Positions 1 to 7,872 of a stretch of DNA of 53,252 nucleotides are shown one piece after another (within the stretch, counting starts at the first letter, position 1; every line of letters starts with the position of its first letter). This stretch comes from JBDSLU01 sp031407765 (GTDB lineage Bacteria > Acidobacteriota > Vicinamibacteria > Vicinamibacterales > Vicinamibacteraceae). The stretch lies in contig JANOIR010000446.1 in NCBI GenBank assembly GCA_031407765.1, positions 1-53,252 of the forward strand, in the 5' to 3' direction. Both the position numbers and the translations under genes were made by a program. The notes beneath the pieces are model-generated. The model saw nothing but the letters and a program-made list of their open reading frames with translations, was not told where the DNA came from and did not search any database.

Positions 1-334
1 GCTCGATGCGATGCCCGCCGGGTGGGGCGCGCCGCGCCTGAGCCGCCGCGGTCCGACGACGGGTGTGGCCTGGGTGGCGACGGCGGATCCGCGCTTCCGC
101 CGCCAGGAGCGGCTGCGGGTCAGCGTCGGTGTCGGGCCGGAGGCGGGCACGGTCGCCGGGACGCTGCTCGATCGTCAGGGTCGGCCGATGAACGTCCCGG
201 TGAAGATGGATCAGACCGAGCCGGCGGCGCTGGTCGCGGAGCTGGCGCTGGCGCCGCTGGCAGTGGGCGACTATGTGCTCGCGATCGGCGGCGGCGCGAA
301 GCGGTTGCTGGTGCCGCTGCGGATCGTGCCCTAG
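1..334 (+). CDS. C-terminal end of a VWA-type secreted protein (5' end outside window)
   Basis: The frame is open from the window edge to a TAG at 332-334, so about 110 C-terminal residues are visible. They contain a motif like AGTLLDRQGRPMNVPV, followed by a beta-rich stretch ending in VLAIGGGAKRLLVPLRIVP. As I recall, acidobacterial VWFA-related domain proteins end in this kind of segment. The VWA domain itself would lie upstream, so the call rests on tail resemblance only. The internal ATG at 11 is probably not the start, because the frame continues upstream. The stop codon is not native-looking: it is the TAG inside the first bases of the palindromic element that begins at 331, so the protein's original end may have been changed by that element. 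Confidence 0.5.
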   Translation, partial: LDAMPAGWGAPRLSRRGPTTGVAWVATADPRFRRQERLRVSVGVGPEAGTVAGTLLDRQGRPMNVPVKMDQTEPAALVAELALAPLAVGDYVLAIGGGAKRLLVPLRIVP

Positions 335-496
335 CAGCCCGTGGTGGAAGTGCCGCGGCATTCGACGGGCGATGCATCCCGGCGCTCGGCGTTGCTCGTC
401 GGTCGAATACTCCCGGTATTCTCCCTCCTCGCGCCTTGATCGCCGGGCGCCTCGCCCGTCTCGGTGCCTCGCGCCACTTCCACCACGGGCTGCTAG
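331..496. repeat. 166-bp palindromic dispersed element, copy 1
   Basis: The element has perfect 22-bp terminal inverted repeats at 331-352 and 475-496, beginning CTAGCAGCCCGTGG and ending with its complement. The inner sequence is an imperfect palindrome with complementary blocks (for example GACGGGCGA against TCGCCCGTC on the minus strand) and an apical hairpin GAATAC-TCCCG-GTATTC at 405-421. A second copy of identical length lies at 44092-44257, with 156 of 166 positions the same. The element carries no open gene of its own. Its first bases supply the stop codon of the gene before it. It resembles a REP/MITE-type non-autonomous element; no transposase is visible in this window. Confidence 0.9.
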
Positions 497-528
497 CGGT
501 GTGCCGACGCCCGCGCCGAGGCCGTCGT

Positions 529-576
529 TGCAGAATCGGACTCTGCTGGAATCGGGCTCTGCTAGAATCGGAGTTC
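529..576 (+). promoter_or_regulatory. Three 15-17-bp direct repeats upstream of tRNA-Gly, last one an extended -10
   Basis: Three imperfect units follow one another: TGCAGAATCGGACTC (529), TGCTGGAATCGGGCTC (544) and TGCTAGAATCGGAGTTC (560). The last contains TGC-TAGAAT at 560-568, a reasonable extended -10 hexamer, about 70 bases before the tRNA. No convincing -35 is visible. The most economical reading is a tRNA promoter that has been partly duplicated. The rest of 497-641 shows nothing else I can identify. Confidence 0.35.
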
Positions 577-641
577 GCGTCGAGGGCTGCGCTCGCGGCC
601 ATCGGCGCGGGTTCGACAACCACGGGCGCCACCACCCGCGG

Positions 642-715
642 GCGGGCTTAGCATAGTGGTAATGTCCTGGCTTCCCAAGCCAGTCAGACGGGTTCGATTC
701 CCGTAGCCCGCTCCA
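642..715 (+). tRNA. tRNA-Gly (anticodon CCC)
   Basis: The acceptor stem GCGGGCT (642-648) pairs with AGCCCGC (705-711). The discriminator is T712 and CCA is encoded at 713-715. The anticodon arm is CTGGC-TTCCCAA-GCCAG with anticodon CCC. The T arm is ACGGG-TTCGATT-CCCGT. The D arm contains AGTGGTAA. All arms pair fully. It reads GGG codons, which a GC-rich genome uses often. It stands alone, with no neighbouring tRNA. Confidence 0.96.
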
Positions 716-779
716 CCGATTCTGCCGGACGCATCCGCGGTGTCCGCTTACGACCGTTCCCTGCCGGCACGTGCGTCGT

Positions 780-866
780 CTATTCCGCCTTCGAGGTCAA
801 GAGGACTACCGCGGCGACCACCATGGCGACCAAATACGCATAGAACACGATGTCCGCGAACTGCAT
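780..866 (-). CDS. Possible 28-residue single-pass membrane peptide
   Basis: An ATG at 866-864 opens 28 codons ending in TAG at 780. The product starts MQFADIVFYAY, continues with about 16 hydrophobic residues rich in V, A and L, and ends in TSKAE. That is the composition of a small transmembrane peptide with a short polar tail. It begins 12 bases after the stop of the 99-residue gene on the same strand, so translational coupling is possible. No good ribosome binding site is seen. It is too short to rule out chance, and no function is proposed. Confidence 0.3.
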   Translation of the reverse strand: MQFADIVFYAYLVAMVVAAVVLLTSKAE

Positions 867-878
867 GCTGGTCAGGCA

Positions 879-1178
879 TCATAACGTCTCTTGGGCACGG
901 GATCGCGCGGTCGACTCGACTGACGCCGCGACGGGAGCGTCGCGGAACGGATCGACGTCGCCGTCGGAGGGACGCCAGAGCTGATGATCCCATCGCAGGT
1001 ACATGAGGCCGTCGCCGCCGGCGATCAGGTACTCATAGGCGAGCTCGCCCTCGTCGGTCTTCGACAGCGCAACGGCGGCAATGGTGCCCCATCGCCATTT
1101 CAGCGCGCCCTTCGGCGTGTGGCTCTCGCGCCACGCCACGCGCTGCGTGATCATGAAACGGGCCGGCGGGCTGGCCAT
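879..1178 (-). CDS. Hypothetical protein, 99 residues
   Basis: The product is a small soluble protein rich in Trp and charged residues. Its central part, around residues 27-70, contains KWRWGTIAAVAL and YLIAGGDGLMYLRWDHQLW. There is no signal peptide or membrane segment. An AGG lies directly before the ATG and a GGACCGAGG slightly further upstream. I do not recognise the family. It could share a transcript with the small peptide after it. Confidence 0.55.
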   Translation of the reverse strand: MASPPARFMITQRVAWRESHTPKGALKWRWGTIAAVALSKTDEGELAYEYLIAGGDGLMYLRWDHQLWRPSDGDVDPFRDAPVAASVESTARSRAQETL

Positions 1179-1345
1179 CCTCGAATCCTCGGTCCTTCAC
1201 CTCGGTTCTGCTGACGACGCGGGGGCTCATCGTCGACGGGATGATACGGGCCCCGACGAGTGCGAAATGGTGAGGGGGACGAGGCTGGGATGAGTCGGCA
1301 GCGAAGGGCGCCGCGTGACCGCTCGAGAGGACACGAGACCGTGCG

Positions 1346-1681
1346 CTACAACACGTTCGGCGTCCCAGCGTTCCAGTCGGCGATGTCGCCGCTGACCTCG
1401 GCGCTCGCGCGGGCCTGGGCGACGAAGGCGCTGATGGCGGTCGCCCCATGGCCGAGGTCGGCGAGCTTCTCCCGGACTTCGGTTTCGGTGCACAGGTCGG
1501 ACGCGTCGGGGGTGTCCTTGCCCGGCGCGTTGGTCGTCGCGAAGGTGAACCATTCACCCGTCGGCCGCTGGATGCAGCGGATCGGCAGGGGCGTTGGGGC
1601 GGCCGGGGTCGGCATCGCTTCGGTCAAGCTGGGTGCTTCGGGCGTCAAAGTATCGACGGCAGGGCTCTGCTTGGGAGTCAT
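1346..1681 (-). CDS. Hypothetical protein, 111 residues
   Basis: The first 35 residues are Pro/Thr/Ala-rich and probably disordered. Then comes a compact segment beginning CIQRPTGEWFTFATTNAPGK and ending in a helix-like stretch (REKLADLGHGATAISAFVAQ). CAGGGGC precedes the ATG at 1681. I recognise no domain. The 164 bases between its stop and the 99-residue gene show no clear signal. It is divergent from the membrane-anchored gene at 1771. Confidence 0.5.
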   Translation of the reverse strand: MTPKQSPAVDTLTPEAPSLTEAMPTPAAPTPLPIRCIQRPTGEWFTFATTNAPGKDTPDASDLCTETEVREKLADLGHGATAISAFVAQARASAEVSGDIADWNAGTPNVL

Positions 1682-1770
1682 GCCCCTGGATCTGCAACAA
1701 CCCTGCCCGGCCCTGTGGCTACCTGGGCGCTAGAACGACACGACGCGCCCCCGATCGCCGTATCACGGTC

Positions 1771-2280
1771 ATGCGCCTCGGCAAGATCGTCTCGCTCACG
1801 TGTCTGCTCGGCGGTCTGCTGACCATGTTCGCCGGCGGCTGGCTGGCCGGCCGCTCCGGCCTCGGTTCGGTGGTCGATCCGGCGACGCTGCCGCGGGCGG
1901 AGCGCGACTTCGTCGAGCGCATGCGCAACGTCACCCTGGTCGGGACGTTCACGGTCGCCGGCAGCGAGAACCGCGCACCAGAAGCCGACCGCTACGAGAT
2001 CTCGAGCGTCCAGAAGGTCGGCGAGAACAGCTGGCAGTTCAACGCCCGGATGGATTGCTGCGGCGCGATGGGGCAGAGCGGGATCCCGATCGTCGTGCCC
2101 ATGCACTTCGTCGGCGACACGCCGGTGATCATGATGACCGACACCAGCGTGCCTGGCATCGGCAGCTTCACCGTGCGCCTGTTCTTCTACGGCGATCGCT
2201 ACGCCGGTACCTGGCAGCACGGCACCGTCGGCGGCCACATGTCCGGCCGGATCGAGAAGACCCAGCCGCTCGCGAAGTAG
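1771..2280 (+). CDS. Membrane-anchored conserved hypothetical protein, 169 residues
   Basis: The start chosen is the ATG at 1771, because it is followed at once by MRLGKIVSLTCLLGGLLTMF, an N-terminal anchor or signal segment. Longer versions upstream have no coding character. The remainder is a beta-rich domain with motifs NVTLVGTFTVAG, DRYEISSVQKVGENSWQF and GDRYAGTWQHGTVGGHMSGRI. Related hypothetical proteins with these motifs occur, as I recall, in Planctomycetes and Acidobacteria; the function is unknown. The protein probably faces the periplasm. A lipoprotein gene follows 44 bases downstream on the same strand. Confidence 0.7.
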   Translation: MRLGKIVSLTCLLGGLLTMFAGGWLAGRSGLGSVVDPATLPRAERDFVERMRNVTLVGTFTVAGSENRAPEADRYEISSVQKVGENSWQFNARMDCCGAMGQSGIPIVVPMHFVGDTPVIMMTDTSVPGIGSFTVRLFFYGDRYAGTWQHGTVGGHMSGRIEKTQPLAK

Positions 2281-2324
2281 TTCAGGCCATCTTTTCGCCA
2301 CACTGCGCCGGCACAGTGTCCGGC

Positions 2325-2819
2325 ATGAACCGTTGCCGGACATCGACATGGGCCCTGGGCGCCGCTGTGCTGCTCGCGATCGCGGCATCGGGCTGCGGCC
2401 TCGGCGGGCCGCCGTCCGACGCCGTGATGATCGCGCACCTGCAGCGCGAACGCGTGGCCTTCGACACGCTTGTGCGGATGATGACCGAGGATCGCATTGT
2501 CGGGAACCTTGTGGTCGACGGCATGCCGGGTAAATCGCCCGAGCGGACGGTGCGCCGCGAGAAATATCGCGTGCTGCTCCGTCGCACCGGATGCCGCCCG
2601 GCCTACCGCGACGAGGCCGGTCGGGTCACCTTCGACGTCCCGTATCCGACGTCAGGCGGCGGCGTGGCCGGAACCGGCTTCAAGGGCTATGTCTACGCAC
2701 CGACGCCGCCAGCACCAGCACCGGTGCGGACGTCCCTGGACCAGGGTGGCCTGCGCCGGTTCGAGGACACGTTCCGCCACGTCGACGGCTGCTGGTATCT
2801 CGCCCGAATGCGCGTCTGA
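2325..2819 (+). CDS. Lipoprotein of unknown function, 164 residues
   Basis: The ATG at 2325 opens a type II signal peptide: MNRCRTSTW, a hydrophobic core, then a lipobox LAIAASGC with the lipidated Cys at about residue 24. The mature part contains a short helical region (HLQRERVAFDTLVRMMTED) and a C-terminal part ending FRHVDGCWYLARMRV. It is therefore probably attached to the inner or outer membrane, facing the periplasm. I do not recognise the family. Its stop is immediately adjacent to the stop of the convergent phosphomannomutase gene at 2820. Confidence 0.65.
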   Translation: MNRCRTSTWALGAAVLLAIAASGCGLGGPPSDAVMIAHLQRERVAFDTLVRMMTEDRIVGNLVVDGMPGKSPERTVRREKYRVLLRRTGCRPAYRDEAGRVTFDVPYPTSGGGVAGTGFKGYVYAPTPPAPAPVRTSLDQGGLRRFEDTFRHVDGCWYLARMRV

Positions 2820-4178
2820 TCAGCTCCGGATGTAGCCGATCACCTCGTCGCGCTTGGCAGCCATCTCGACCTCGGTCGTCGCTTCCAGGTTCAAGCGGAT
2901 CAGCGGCTCGGTGTTCGACGCCCGTACGTTGAAGTGCCAGGTCGGAAACTCGACCGACACGCCGTCCATCATGTAGACGTTGGCACCGGCGTACTTCGCG
3001 GCGAGGCCGTCGATCTTGGCCTTGCAGAGCGACATGTCGGCGACGCGGGTGTTGATCTCGCCGGAGATGAAGTACTTCTGCCGCAGCGGCTCGAGCAGTT
3101 GCGCCAGCGTCTGGTTCTTGCGCGACATCAGCTCGAGGATCAGCAGCGCCGGGATGAAGCCGTTGTCGCAGTAGTAGAAATCGCGGAAGTAGTAGTGGCC
3201 GGTGACCTCGCCGCCGAACACGGCGTTGACCTCGCGCATGCGGCCCTTGAAGAAGGCGTGGCCGACGCGGTTCATGTGCGCGGTGCCGTTGTAGCGGGCG
3301 ACGGTGTCCTTGACCGCGTGGCTGGCGCGGACGTCGTAGACGATCGCCTGGCCCGGCTCACGGATCAGGAAGGCCTCGGCGAGCAGCGCCGTGATGAAGT
3401 CGCCGGCGATGAACTCGCCGTTGCCGTCGATGAAGAAGACGCGATCGGCGTCGCCGTCCCAGGCGATGCCGATGTCGGCCTTCTCGCGGAGCACGCGCTC
3501 GGTGACGACCTTGCGGTTCTCCTCGATGAGCGGGTTGGCCTCGTAGTTGGGGAAGGTGCCGTCGGGCTCGAACGCCAGGCGCGTCGTCCGGCAGGGGAGC
3601 TGGTCGAACAGCTTCGGCGCGACCAGGCCGCCCATCCCGTTGGCCGCGTCGAGCACCACGTTGAACGGCTTGATCAGGCTCGTGTCGATGAAGCCCATCA
3701 CCTTCTTGGTGTAGTCCTCGAGGACGTTGGCCTGGGTCAGCGAGCCCAGGCGCGGCGCCGCCGGCGGCGTCGCCTTGGCCACCACCATGTCGCGGATCTC
3801 GCCGATGCCTTCGTCGCCGGAGAGGGGCTGCGCCCCCTTCCGCACCATCTTGATGCCGTTGTACTGCTTGGGATTGTGCGAGGCGGTGATCTGGACGCCG
3901 CCGTCCAGGCTGTCCCGGACGACCGCGAAATAGATCATGTCGGTCGCCTGCATGCCGTAGTCGACGACGTCGCAGCCCTGGCTGCGGGCGCCCGCGACGA
4001 AGGCGTCCATGAGCGCCGGTGAGGACACGCGCATGTCGCGTGAGACGCCGATGCGTCTGGCGTTCAGATACGTGACGTAGGCGCCGCCGATCTCGTGCGC
4101 GACCATCTCGTGGATCTCGCCGGGGTAGAGACCGCGGATGTCGTAGGCCTTGAAGATGCCGGGGATGATTTCAGACAT
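2820..4178 (-). CDS. Phosphomannomutase/phosphoglucomutase, 452 residues
   Basis: This is a four-domain alpha-D-phosphohexomutase. It begins MSEIIPGIFKAYDIRGLYPG, carries the phosphoserine loop TASHNPKQYNGIK at about residues 99-111, the metal-binding loop DGDADR (near 240), a sugar-binding loop GGEVTGHYYFRD and a phosphate-binding loop VRASNTEPLIRLN near the end. It interconverts mannose (or glucose) 6- and 1-phosphates in the cytoplasm. The start at 4178 was preferred over a TTG-type start 30 bases upstream because the family begins at this point. It lies 39 bases after the nucleotidyltransferase gene, so the two probably form an operon that makes an activated sugar such as GDP-mannose for glycans. 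Confidence 0.9.
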   Translation of the reverse strand: MSEIIPGIFKAYDIRGLYPGEIHEMVAHEIGGAYVTYLNARRIGVSRDMRVSSPALMDAFVAGARSQGCDVVDYGMQATDMIYFAVVRDSLDGGVQITASHNPKQYNGIKMVRKGAQPLSGDEGIGEIRDMVVAKATPPAAPRLGSLTQANVLEDYTKKVMGFIDTSLIKPFNVVLDAANGMGGLVAPKLFDQLPCRTTRLAFEPDGTFPNYEANPLIEENRKVVTERVLREKADIGIAWDGDADRVFFIDGNGEFIAGDFITALLAEAFLIREPGQAIVYDVRASHAVKDTVARYNGTAHMNRVGHAFFKGRMREVNAVFGGEVTGHYYFRDFYYCDNGFIPALLILELMSRKNQTLAQLLEPLRQKYFISGEINTRVADMSLCKAKIDGLAAKYAGANVYMMDGVSVEFPTWHFNVRASNTEPLIRLNLEATTEVEMAAKRDEVIGYIRS

Positions 4179-4217
4179 GTGGGTTGGGGAGTGGGGCGCG
4201 CGTCGCAACCGACGGCA

Positions 4218-5270
4218 CTACGCCTGGGTGAAATCGGTGAGCACGGATTTGTCGCCGAGGATCCGCCCCGGGGTGACGGTGGCGTTGCGACCGACGTGCG
4301 CGTTGCGTCCGACGATCGCCCGATCGACCAGCGCGTCGCGGCCGATCCAGCTGCCGGACCAGACGATCGAGCCGCGGATGACGGCCGATTCTTCGATGTG
4401 GCACTCCTTGCCGATCACCGAATAAGGCTCAACCCGCGCGCCGGGACGGACGACGGTCCCTTCGTCGATGAAGCACGGACCCTGGATGACGGCGCCGTCC
4501 TCGATCTTGGCGCCCGCGGCGATCACCGCATCCTTGGCGCCGGCGAACGGCGCCGCCGAGAACGCCCCACTCATGATGTCGTTGTGGACCTGGGTGTACT
4601 TTTCCGGTGTCCCGATGTCGATCCAGTAGCCCTTGTAGACGTAGGCGACGAAGGTTTCACCGCGCTCGACCAGGGACGGGAAATAGCTGCGCTCGATCGA
4701 GTACGGCGTGTCCTTCGGGATCCGATCGAACGTCTCGGGCTCGAGGATGTAGATGCCGGCGTTGATGTTGTTGGTGGTGATCTCTTCCGGCTTTGGCTTT
4801 TCGAGGAAGCGCTGCACGGCGCCGTCGGACGCGGTTTCGACCAGGCCGTAGGCGGTCGGGTTCTCGACCGGCGTCAGCACGATCGTGGCCTTGGCTTTGC
4901 GCGACCGGTGCAGCTCCAGCACCGCGTTCAAGTCGATCTCGGTGAGCACGTCGCCATTGAACACGATCACTGGCCCGTCGAGGTGCGGCTCGGCGAACTT
5001 GATCGCGCCACCAGTCCCGAGCGGCTGCGGCTCGACCAGGTAGCGGATCGGCAGGCCGACGCCGCGGCCGTCGCCGAAGACGTCCTCGATGCGGCGCGGC
5101 TGGTAGTTGAGGCTGAGGATGACCTCGTTCAGTCCGGGGACCTGCTTGAGCAGGTCGATCTGATAGTGCAGGAACGGACGATTGAAGATCGGGACGATGG
5201 GCTTGGGCGTGTGCAGGGTGAGCGGCCTGAGCCGCGTGCCTTTCCCGCCGGCGAGGAGGATGGCCTTCAT
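4218..5270 (-). CDS. NDP-sugar pyrophosphorylase (mannose-1-phosphate guanylyltransferase type), 350 residues
   Basis: The nucleotidyltransferase signature LAGGKGTRLRPLT lies at residues 6-18, with GDVLTEID around 104 and FLEKPKPEE around 155. Residues from about 255 onwards form hexapeptide repeats of a left-handed beta helix (AVIAAGAKIEDGAVIQGPCF and following). This layout fits sugar-1-phosphate + NTP giving NDP-sugar + PPi, most likely with mannose 1-phosphate and GTP because a phosphomannomutase follows in the same operon. Glucose 1-phosphate with UTP or dTTP cannot be excluded. The ATG at 5270 is 92 bases from the divergent pgsA start. Confidence 0.88.
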   Translation of the reverse strand: MKAILLAGGKGTRLRPLTLHTPKPIVPIFNRPFLHYQIDLLKQVPGLNEVILSLNYQPRRIEDVFGDGRGVGLPIRYLVEPQPLGTGGAIKFAEPHLDGPVIVFNGDVLTEIDLNAVLELHRSRKAKATIVLTPVENPTAYGLVETASDGAVQRFLEKPKPEEITTNNINAGIYILEPETFDRIPKDTPYSIERSYFPSLVERGETFVAYVYKGYWIDIGTPEKYTQVHNDIMSGAFSAAPFAGAKDAVIAAGAKIEDGAVIQGPCFIDEGTVVRPGARVEPYSVIGKECHIEESAVIRGSIVWSGSWIGRDALVDRAIVGRNAHVGRNATVTPGRILGDKSVLTDFTQA

Positions 5271-5297
5271 GGCAACCCGGGATCATACCCGATCGGC

Positions 5298-5303
5298 TAC
5301 AAT
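5298..5303 (+). promoter_or_regulatory. Possible -10 element for pgsA
   Basis: TACAAT lies 60 bases before the pgsA ATG, in the gap shared with the divergent nucleotidyltransferase gene. No recognisable -35 stands 17 bases upstream, so this is a weak call. Confidence 0.3.
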
Positions 5304-5362
5304 CGGCCTCGTCGTCGCGCGCGCCCTTATCGCGATCTGGTCTGGGCCGTTCCTGGTCGGCT

Positions 5363-6091
5363 ATGAACCTGCCGAATTCCCTCACCCTGGCGCGTATCGT
5401 CCTCGTGCCTCTGCTCGTCGTGGTCCTGCTGACGTCGGTTCAGGGCCACCTCGTGCTGGGCTTGCCGAAGGGGATGGCTGCGGCGCTCATCTTCGGCGTC
5501 GCCTCGCTGACGGACTGGCTCGACGGCTACCTGGCCCGGCGCCGCAAGCAGATCACGGTGCTCGGCCAGCTCCTCGATCCGATCGCCGACAAGCTGCTGA
5601 CGACCGCGGCGTTCGTCTCGCTGGTCCAGCTCGACATGGTCCCCGCGTGGATCGTGGCGGTGATCATCGGGCGCGAGCTGGCCGTGACCGGTCTGCGTGG
5701 CGTTGCACACACCCGCGGCCTGGTGATGCCGGCTTCCGGCCTGGGCAAGCTGAAGATGGTCGCGCAGGTCGTGGCGATCCTGGCGTTGATGCTGGCGTCG
5801 GACCTTGTCGGCGAGACCGGCCGCTGGCTGCGGCTGCTCGGCAACGGCGCGGTGTGGGTGGTGGTCGGCCTGGCGCTGTGGTCGGCGGTCGAGTACTACC
5901 AGACGTTCGCCGCCGTCATCAGCGGCCGCACCGCGCCCCCGGTCGACGACCCCGACGTCCACCGGCTCGTCGAGACCGATGGGCCGCCGCTGGCCGGGAC
6001 GCCTACGGCTTCGGGGGCGCTGGCGTCGTCGGCGCTGGCGTCGTCGTCGGCGGCGGTGTCGGCGGCGTCGGTGTCAGCGCGGCGGTCTTGA
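5363..6091 (+). CDS. pgsA: CDP-diacylglycerol-glycerol-3-phosphate 3-phosphatidyltransferase, 242 residues
   Basis: This is a membrane enzyme of phosphatidylglycerol synthesis. The CDP-alcohol phosphatidyltransferase signature is complete: D51, D54-G55, A58-R59, G68, D72 and D76. The N-terminal MNLPNSLTLARI is typical of PgsA, and several membrane helices follow. The core ends near residue 200. The last 45 residues are an Ala/Ser-rich tail not needed for the fold, and they overlap the 3' end of bamD on the other strand by 89 bases. It is divergent from the sugar-nucleotide operon. Confidence 0.92.
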   Translation: MNLPNSLTLARIVLVPLLVVVLLTSVQGHLVLGLPKGMAAALIFGVASLTDWLDGYLARRRKQITVLGQLLDPIADKLLTTAAFVSLVQLDMVPAWIVAVIIGRELAVTGLRGVAHTRGLVMPASGLGKLKMVAQVVAILALMLASDLVGETGRWLRLLGNGAVWVVVGLALWSAVEYYQTFAAVISGRTAPPVDDPDVHRLVETDGPPLAGTPTASGALASSALASSSAAVSAASVSARRS

Positions 6092-6890
6092 GCTCGACCA
6101 GCCGCTTCTTCGCCTTCTCCAGGAACTCGCTCTTCTCGAACTCCTGTGGGATCTTTTCAAGGAGCGGCACAGCCTCGGCCTGCCGGTTCAGCTGCGCCAG
6201 CGCCTCGGCGAGGTGGTAGTAGACCGCATCGCGATCGGTGAACTGAGGGTCGCTCTTGAGCAGCGCCTGGAGGCGCGCGACGACGCCCGGATACCACTTC
6301 AGGCGGTAGTAGGTGAGGCCGACCAGGTACTCCGATCGCCCGAGCCGGTCCTTGGCTTCGCGGTGGCGGGCGCGCCCTTCCGTTATCAGCGCGCTGTTCG
6401 GATACTTCTCGAACAGGAGATCGAGCTCCTTGAGCGCCTCGTGCGTCTCGGTCTGGTCACGGCCGGCCTTGGCCATCTGCGAAAAGTGGCAGATGCCCAG
6501 CTTGAACTGGGCGTAATCGGCGCGCGGGCTGGTCGGGAAGAACGACAGGAACTCGCGGTACTCGTTGATGGCGAGCACCGACGAGGCCGGCGAGCCGTCC
6601 CCCAGATAGGCATCGGCCAGCCCCAGCTTGGCATCGGCGCGGTGCGGGCTCTGCGGGTAGGTGTCGATCAGCGTCTGGAAGAACTCGCGGGCGGTGAACC
6701 AGCGCTTCTCCTGGAGGGCCTGGTTGCCGCGCTCGAACAGGAACTGGTCCGGCTGGCTGGTGCCGGGTGGGATCTTGGTGCCGCGCTGGGCGCAGGCGGC
6801 GGCGAGGAGCGCGAGGGCGAGCACCGGGACGGCCGCAAACAGACGGGGCCGGCAGGCGGCGCGGACGACGGACAGGAACGCAAGGATCAT
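6003..6890 (-). CDS. bamD: Outer membrane assembly lipoprotein BamD, 295 residues
   Basis: It has a signal peptide with lipobox ALLAAAC (Cys33). Tetratricopeptide-like helices follow, from FLFERGNQALQEKRWFTARE through EYREFLSFFPTSPRADYAQF to VARLQALLKSDPQF. This matches BamD, which docks on BamA and helps insert beta-barrel proteins into the outer membrane. The C-terminal 25 residues are a Pro/Thr tail that overlaps the pgsA tail on the other strand. The start overlaps the epimerase stop by four bases, so it is the last gene of the PASTA-rpe-thioesterase-epimerase-bamD operon. Confidence 0.88.
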   Translation of the reverse strand: MILAFLSVVRAACRPRLFAAVPVLALALLAAACAQRGTKIPPGTSQPDQFLFERGNQALQEKRWFTAREFFQTLIDTYPQSPHRADAKLGLADAYLGDGSPASSVLAINEYREFLSFFPTSPRADYAQFKLGICHFSQMAKAGRDQTETHEALKELDLLFEKYPNSALITEGRARHREAKDRLGRSEYLVGLTYYRLKWYPGVVARLQALLKSDPQFTDRDAVYYHLAEALAQLNRQAEAVPLLEKIPQEFEKSEFLEKAKKRLVELKTAALTPTPPTPPPTTTPAPTTPAPPKP

Positions 6891-7855
6891 CGGGTGGTAT
6901 GGGCGGGGCGGGGAGACCCGAGCTGCGGTTTCAGCCAGGCGTATTCGGCGGCGAGCCCCTCGGCCAGCGACGTTCTCGGCTCGAAGCCCAGGTCGGCGCG
7001 GGCCAGCGACGTGTCGGCGAAGGTATCGCGCATATCTCCAGGTTGCGGGGCGTGGCGGTCGATGGTCACGGGCCGTCCGACGACCCGCTCGACTAGTCGC
7101 AGGACGTCGTTCACGGACACCCGGGATCCTCCGCCGATGTTATAGACGCGTCCGGGCACTCCCTGGACTGCGCCCCTGAGCGCCGCCTCGGCCACATCGC
7201 CGACGTAAGTGAAGTCCCGGGTCTGCTCGCCGTCGCCGTAGACGGTGATCGGATCGCCGTGGTGAGCCGCGGTCAGGAAGCGGTGGAAGCCCATGTCGGG
7301 CCGCTGCCGCGGGCCATAGACGGTGAACAGCCGCAGCGCCACCATCGGCACGCCGTGGTTGACGTGGTACAGGTAGCAGAGCTGTTCGCCGGCCAGCTTG
7401 GTGACCCCGTAGGGGGAGACCGGCTGGACGCGGACGTCTTCCCGCATCGGAATCGGGGCCTGGTCCCCGTAGACCGACGACGTCGACGCGTAGAGGAACC
7501 GCTCGATCGGCCGGCTGGCCACCGCTTCGAGGAGCTTCTGGGTGACCTCGATGTTGTTGACGGTGTAGTGCCGGAAGTCGGTGCCCCAGCTGCGGCGAAC
7601 GCCGGCCTGGGCGGCGAAATGGAAGATATGGGTGACGCCGCGGAGCAGCGGGTCGAGGTCGGCCTGCTCGAGCGCCGCCTCGGTGAAGCTGAAGCCCGGG
7701 CGGCCGGCCAGCGTCGCCAGGTTGGCGTCCTTGAGCGGCCGCGGATAGTAATCGGTGAAGGCGTCGACGCCGTGCACCGTCGCGCCCCGATCGAGCAGGA
7801 GGCTCGCGACGTGGGAGGCGATGAACCCGGCGGCGCCGGTGACCAGTGCGTGCAT
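6887..7855 (-). CDS. NAD-dependent sugar epimerase/dehydratase (extended SDR), 322 residues
   Basis: The Rossmann motif TGAAGFIASHVA is at residues 6-17. The catalytic triad shows as S-S-V-Y in ASTSSVYGDQ, then YGVTK (residues about 149-153), with RLFTVYGPRQRPDM after it. The closest functional types are UDP-glucuronate/UDP-galactose 4-epimerases (GalE/WcaG-like); the substrate cannot be fixed from sequence reading. It acts in the cytoplasm in glycan precursor supply. It starts 17 bases after the thioesterase stop and overlaps bamD by four bases. Confidence 0.85.
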   Translation of the reverse strand: MHALVTGAAGFIASHVASLLLDRGATVHGVDAFTDYYPRPLKDANLATLAGRPGFSFTEAALEQADLDPLLRGVTHIFHFAAQAGVRRSWGTDFRHYTVNNIEVTQKLLEAVASRPIERFLYASTSSVYGDQAPIPMREDVRVQPVSPYGVTKLAGEQLCYLYHVNHGVPMVALRLFTVYGPRQRPDMGFHRFLTAAHHGDPITVYGDGEQTRDFTYVGDVAEAALRGAVQGVPGRVYNIGGGSRVSVNDVLRLVERVVGRPVTIDRHAPQPGDMRDTFADTSLARADLGFEPRTSLAEGLAAEYAWLKPQLGSPRPAHTTR

Positions 7856-7872
7856 GAGCCTCGAAACGTGGG

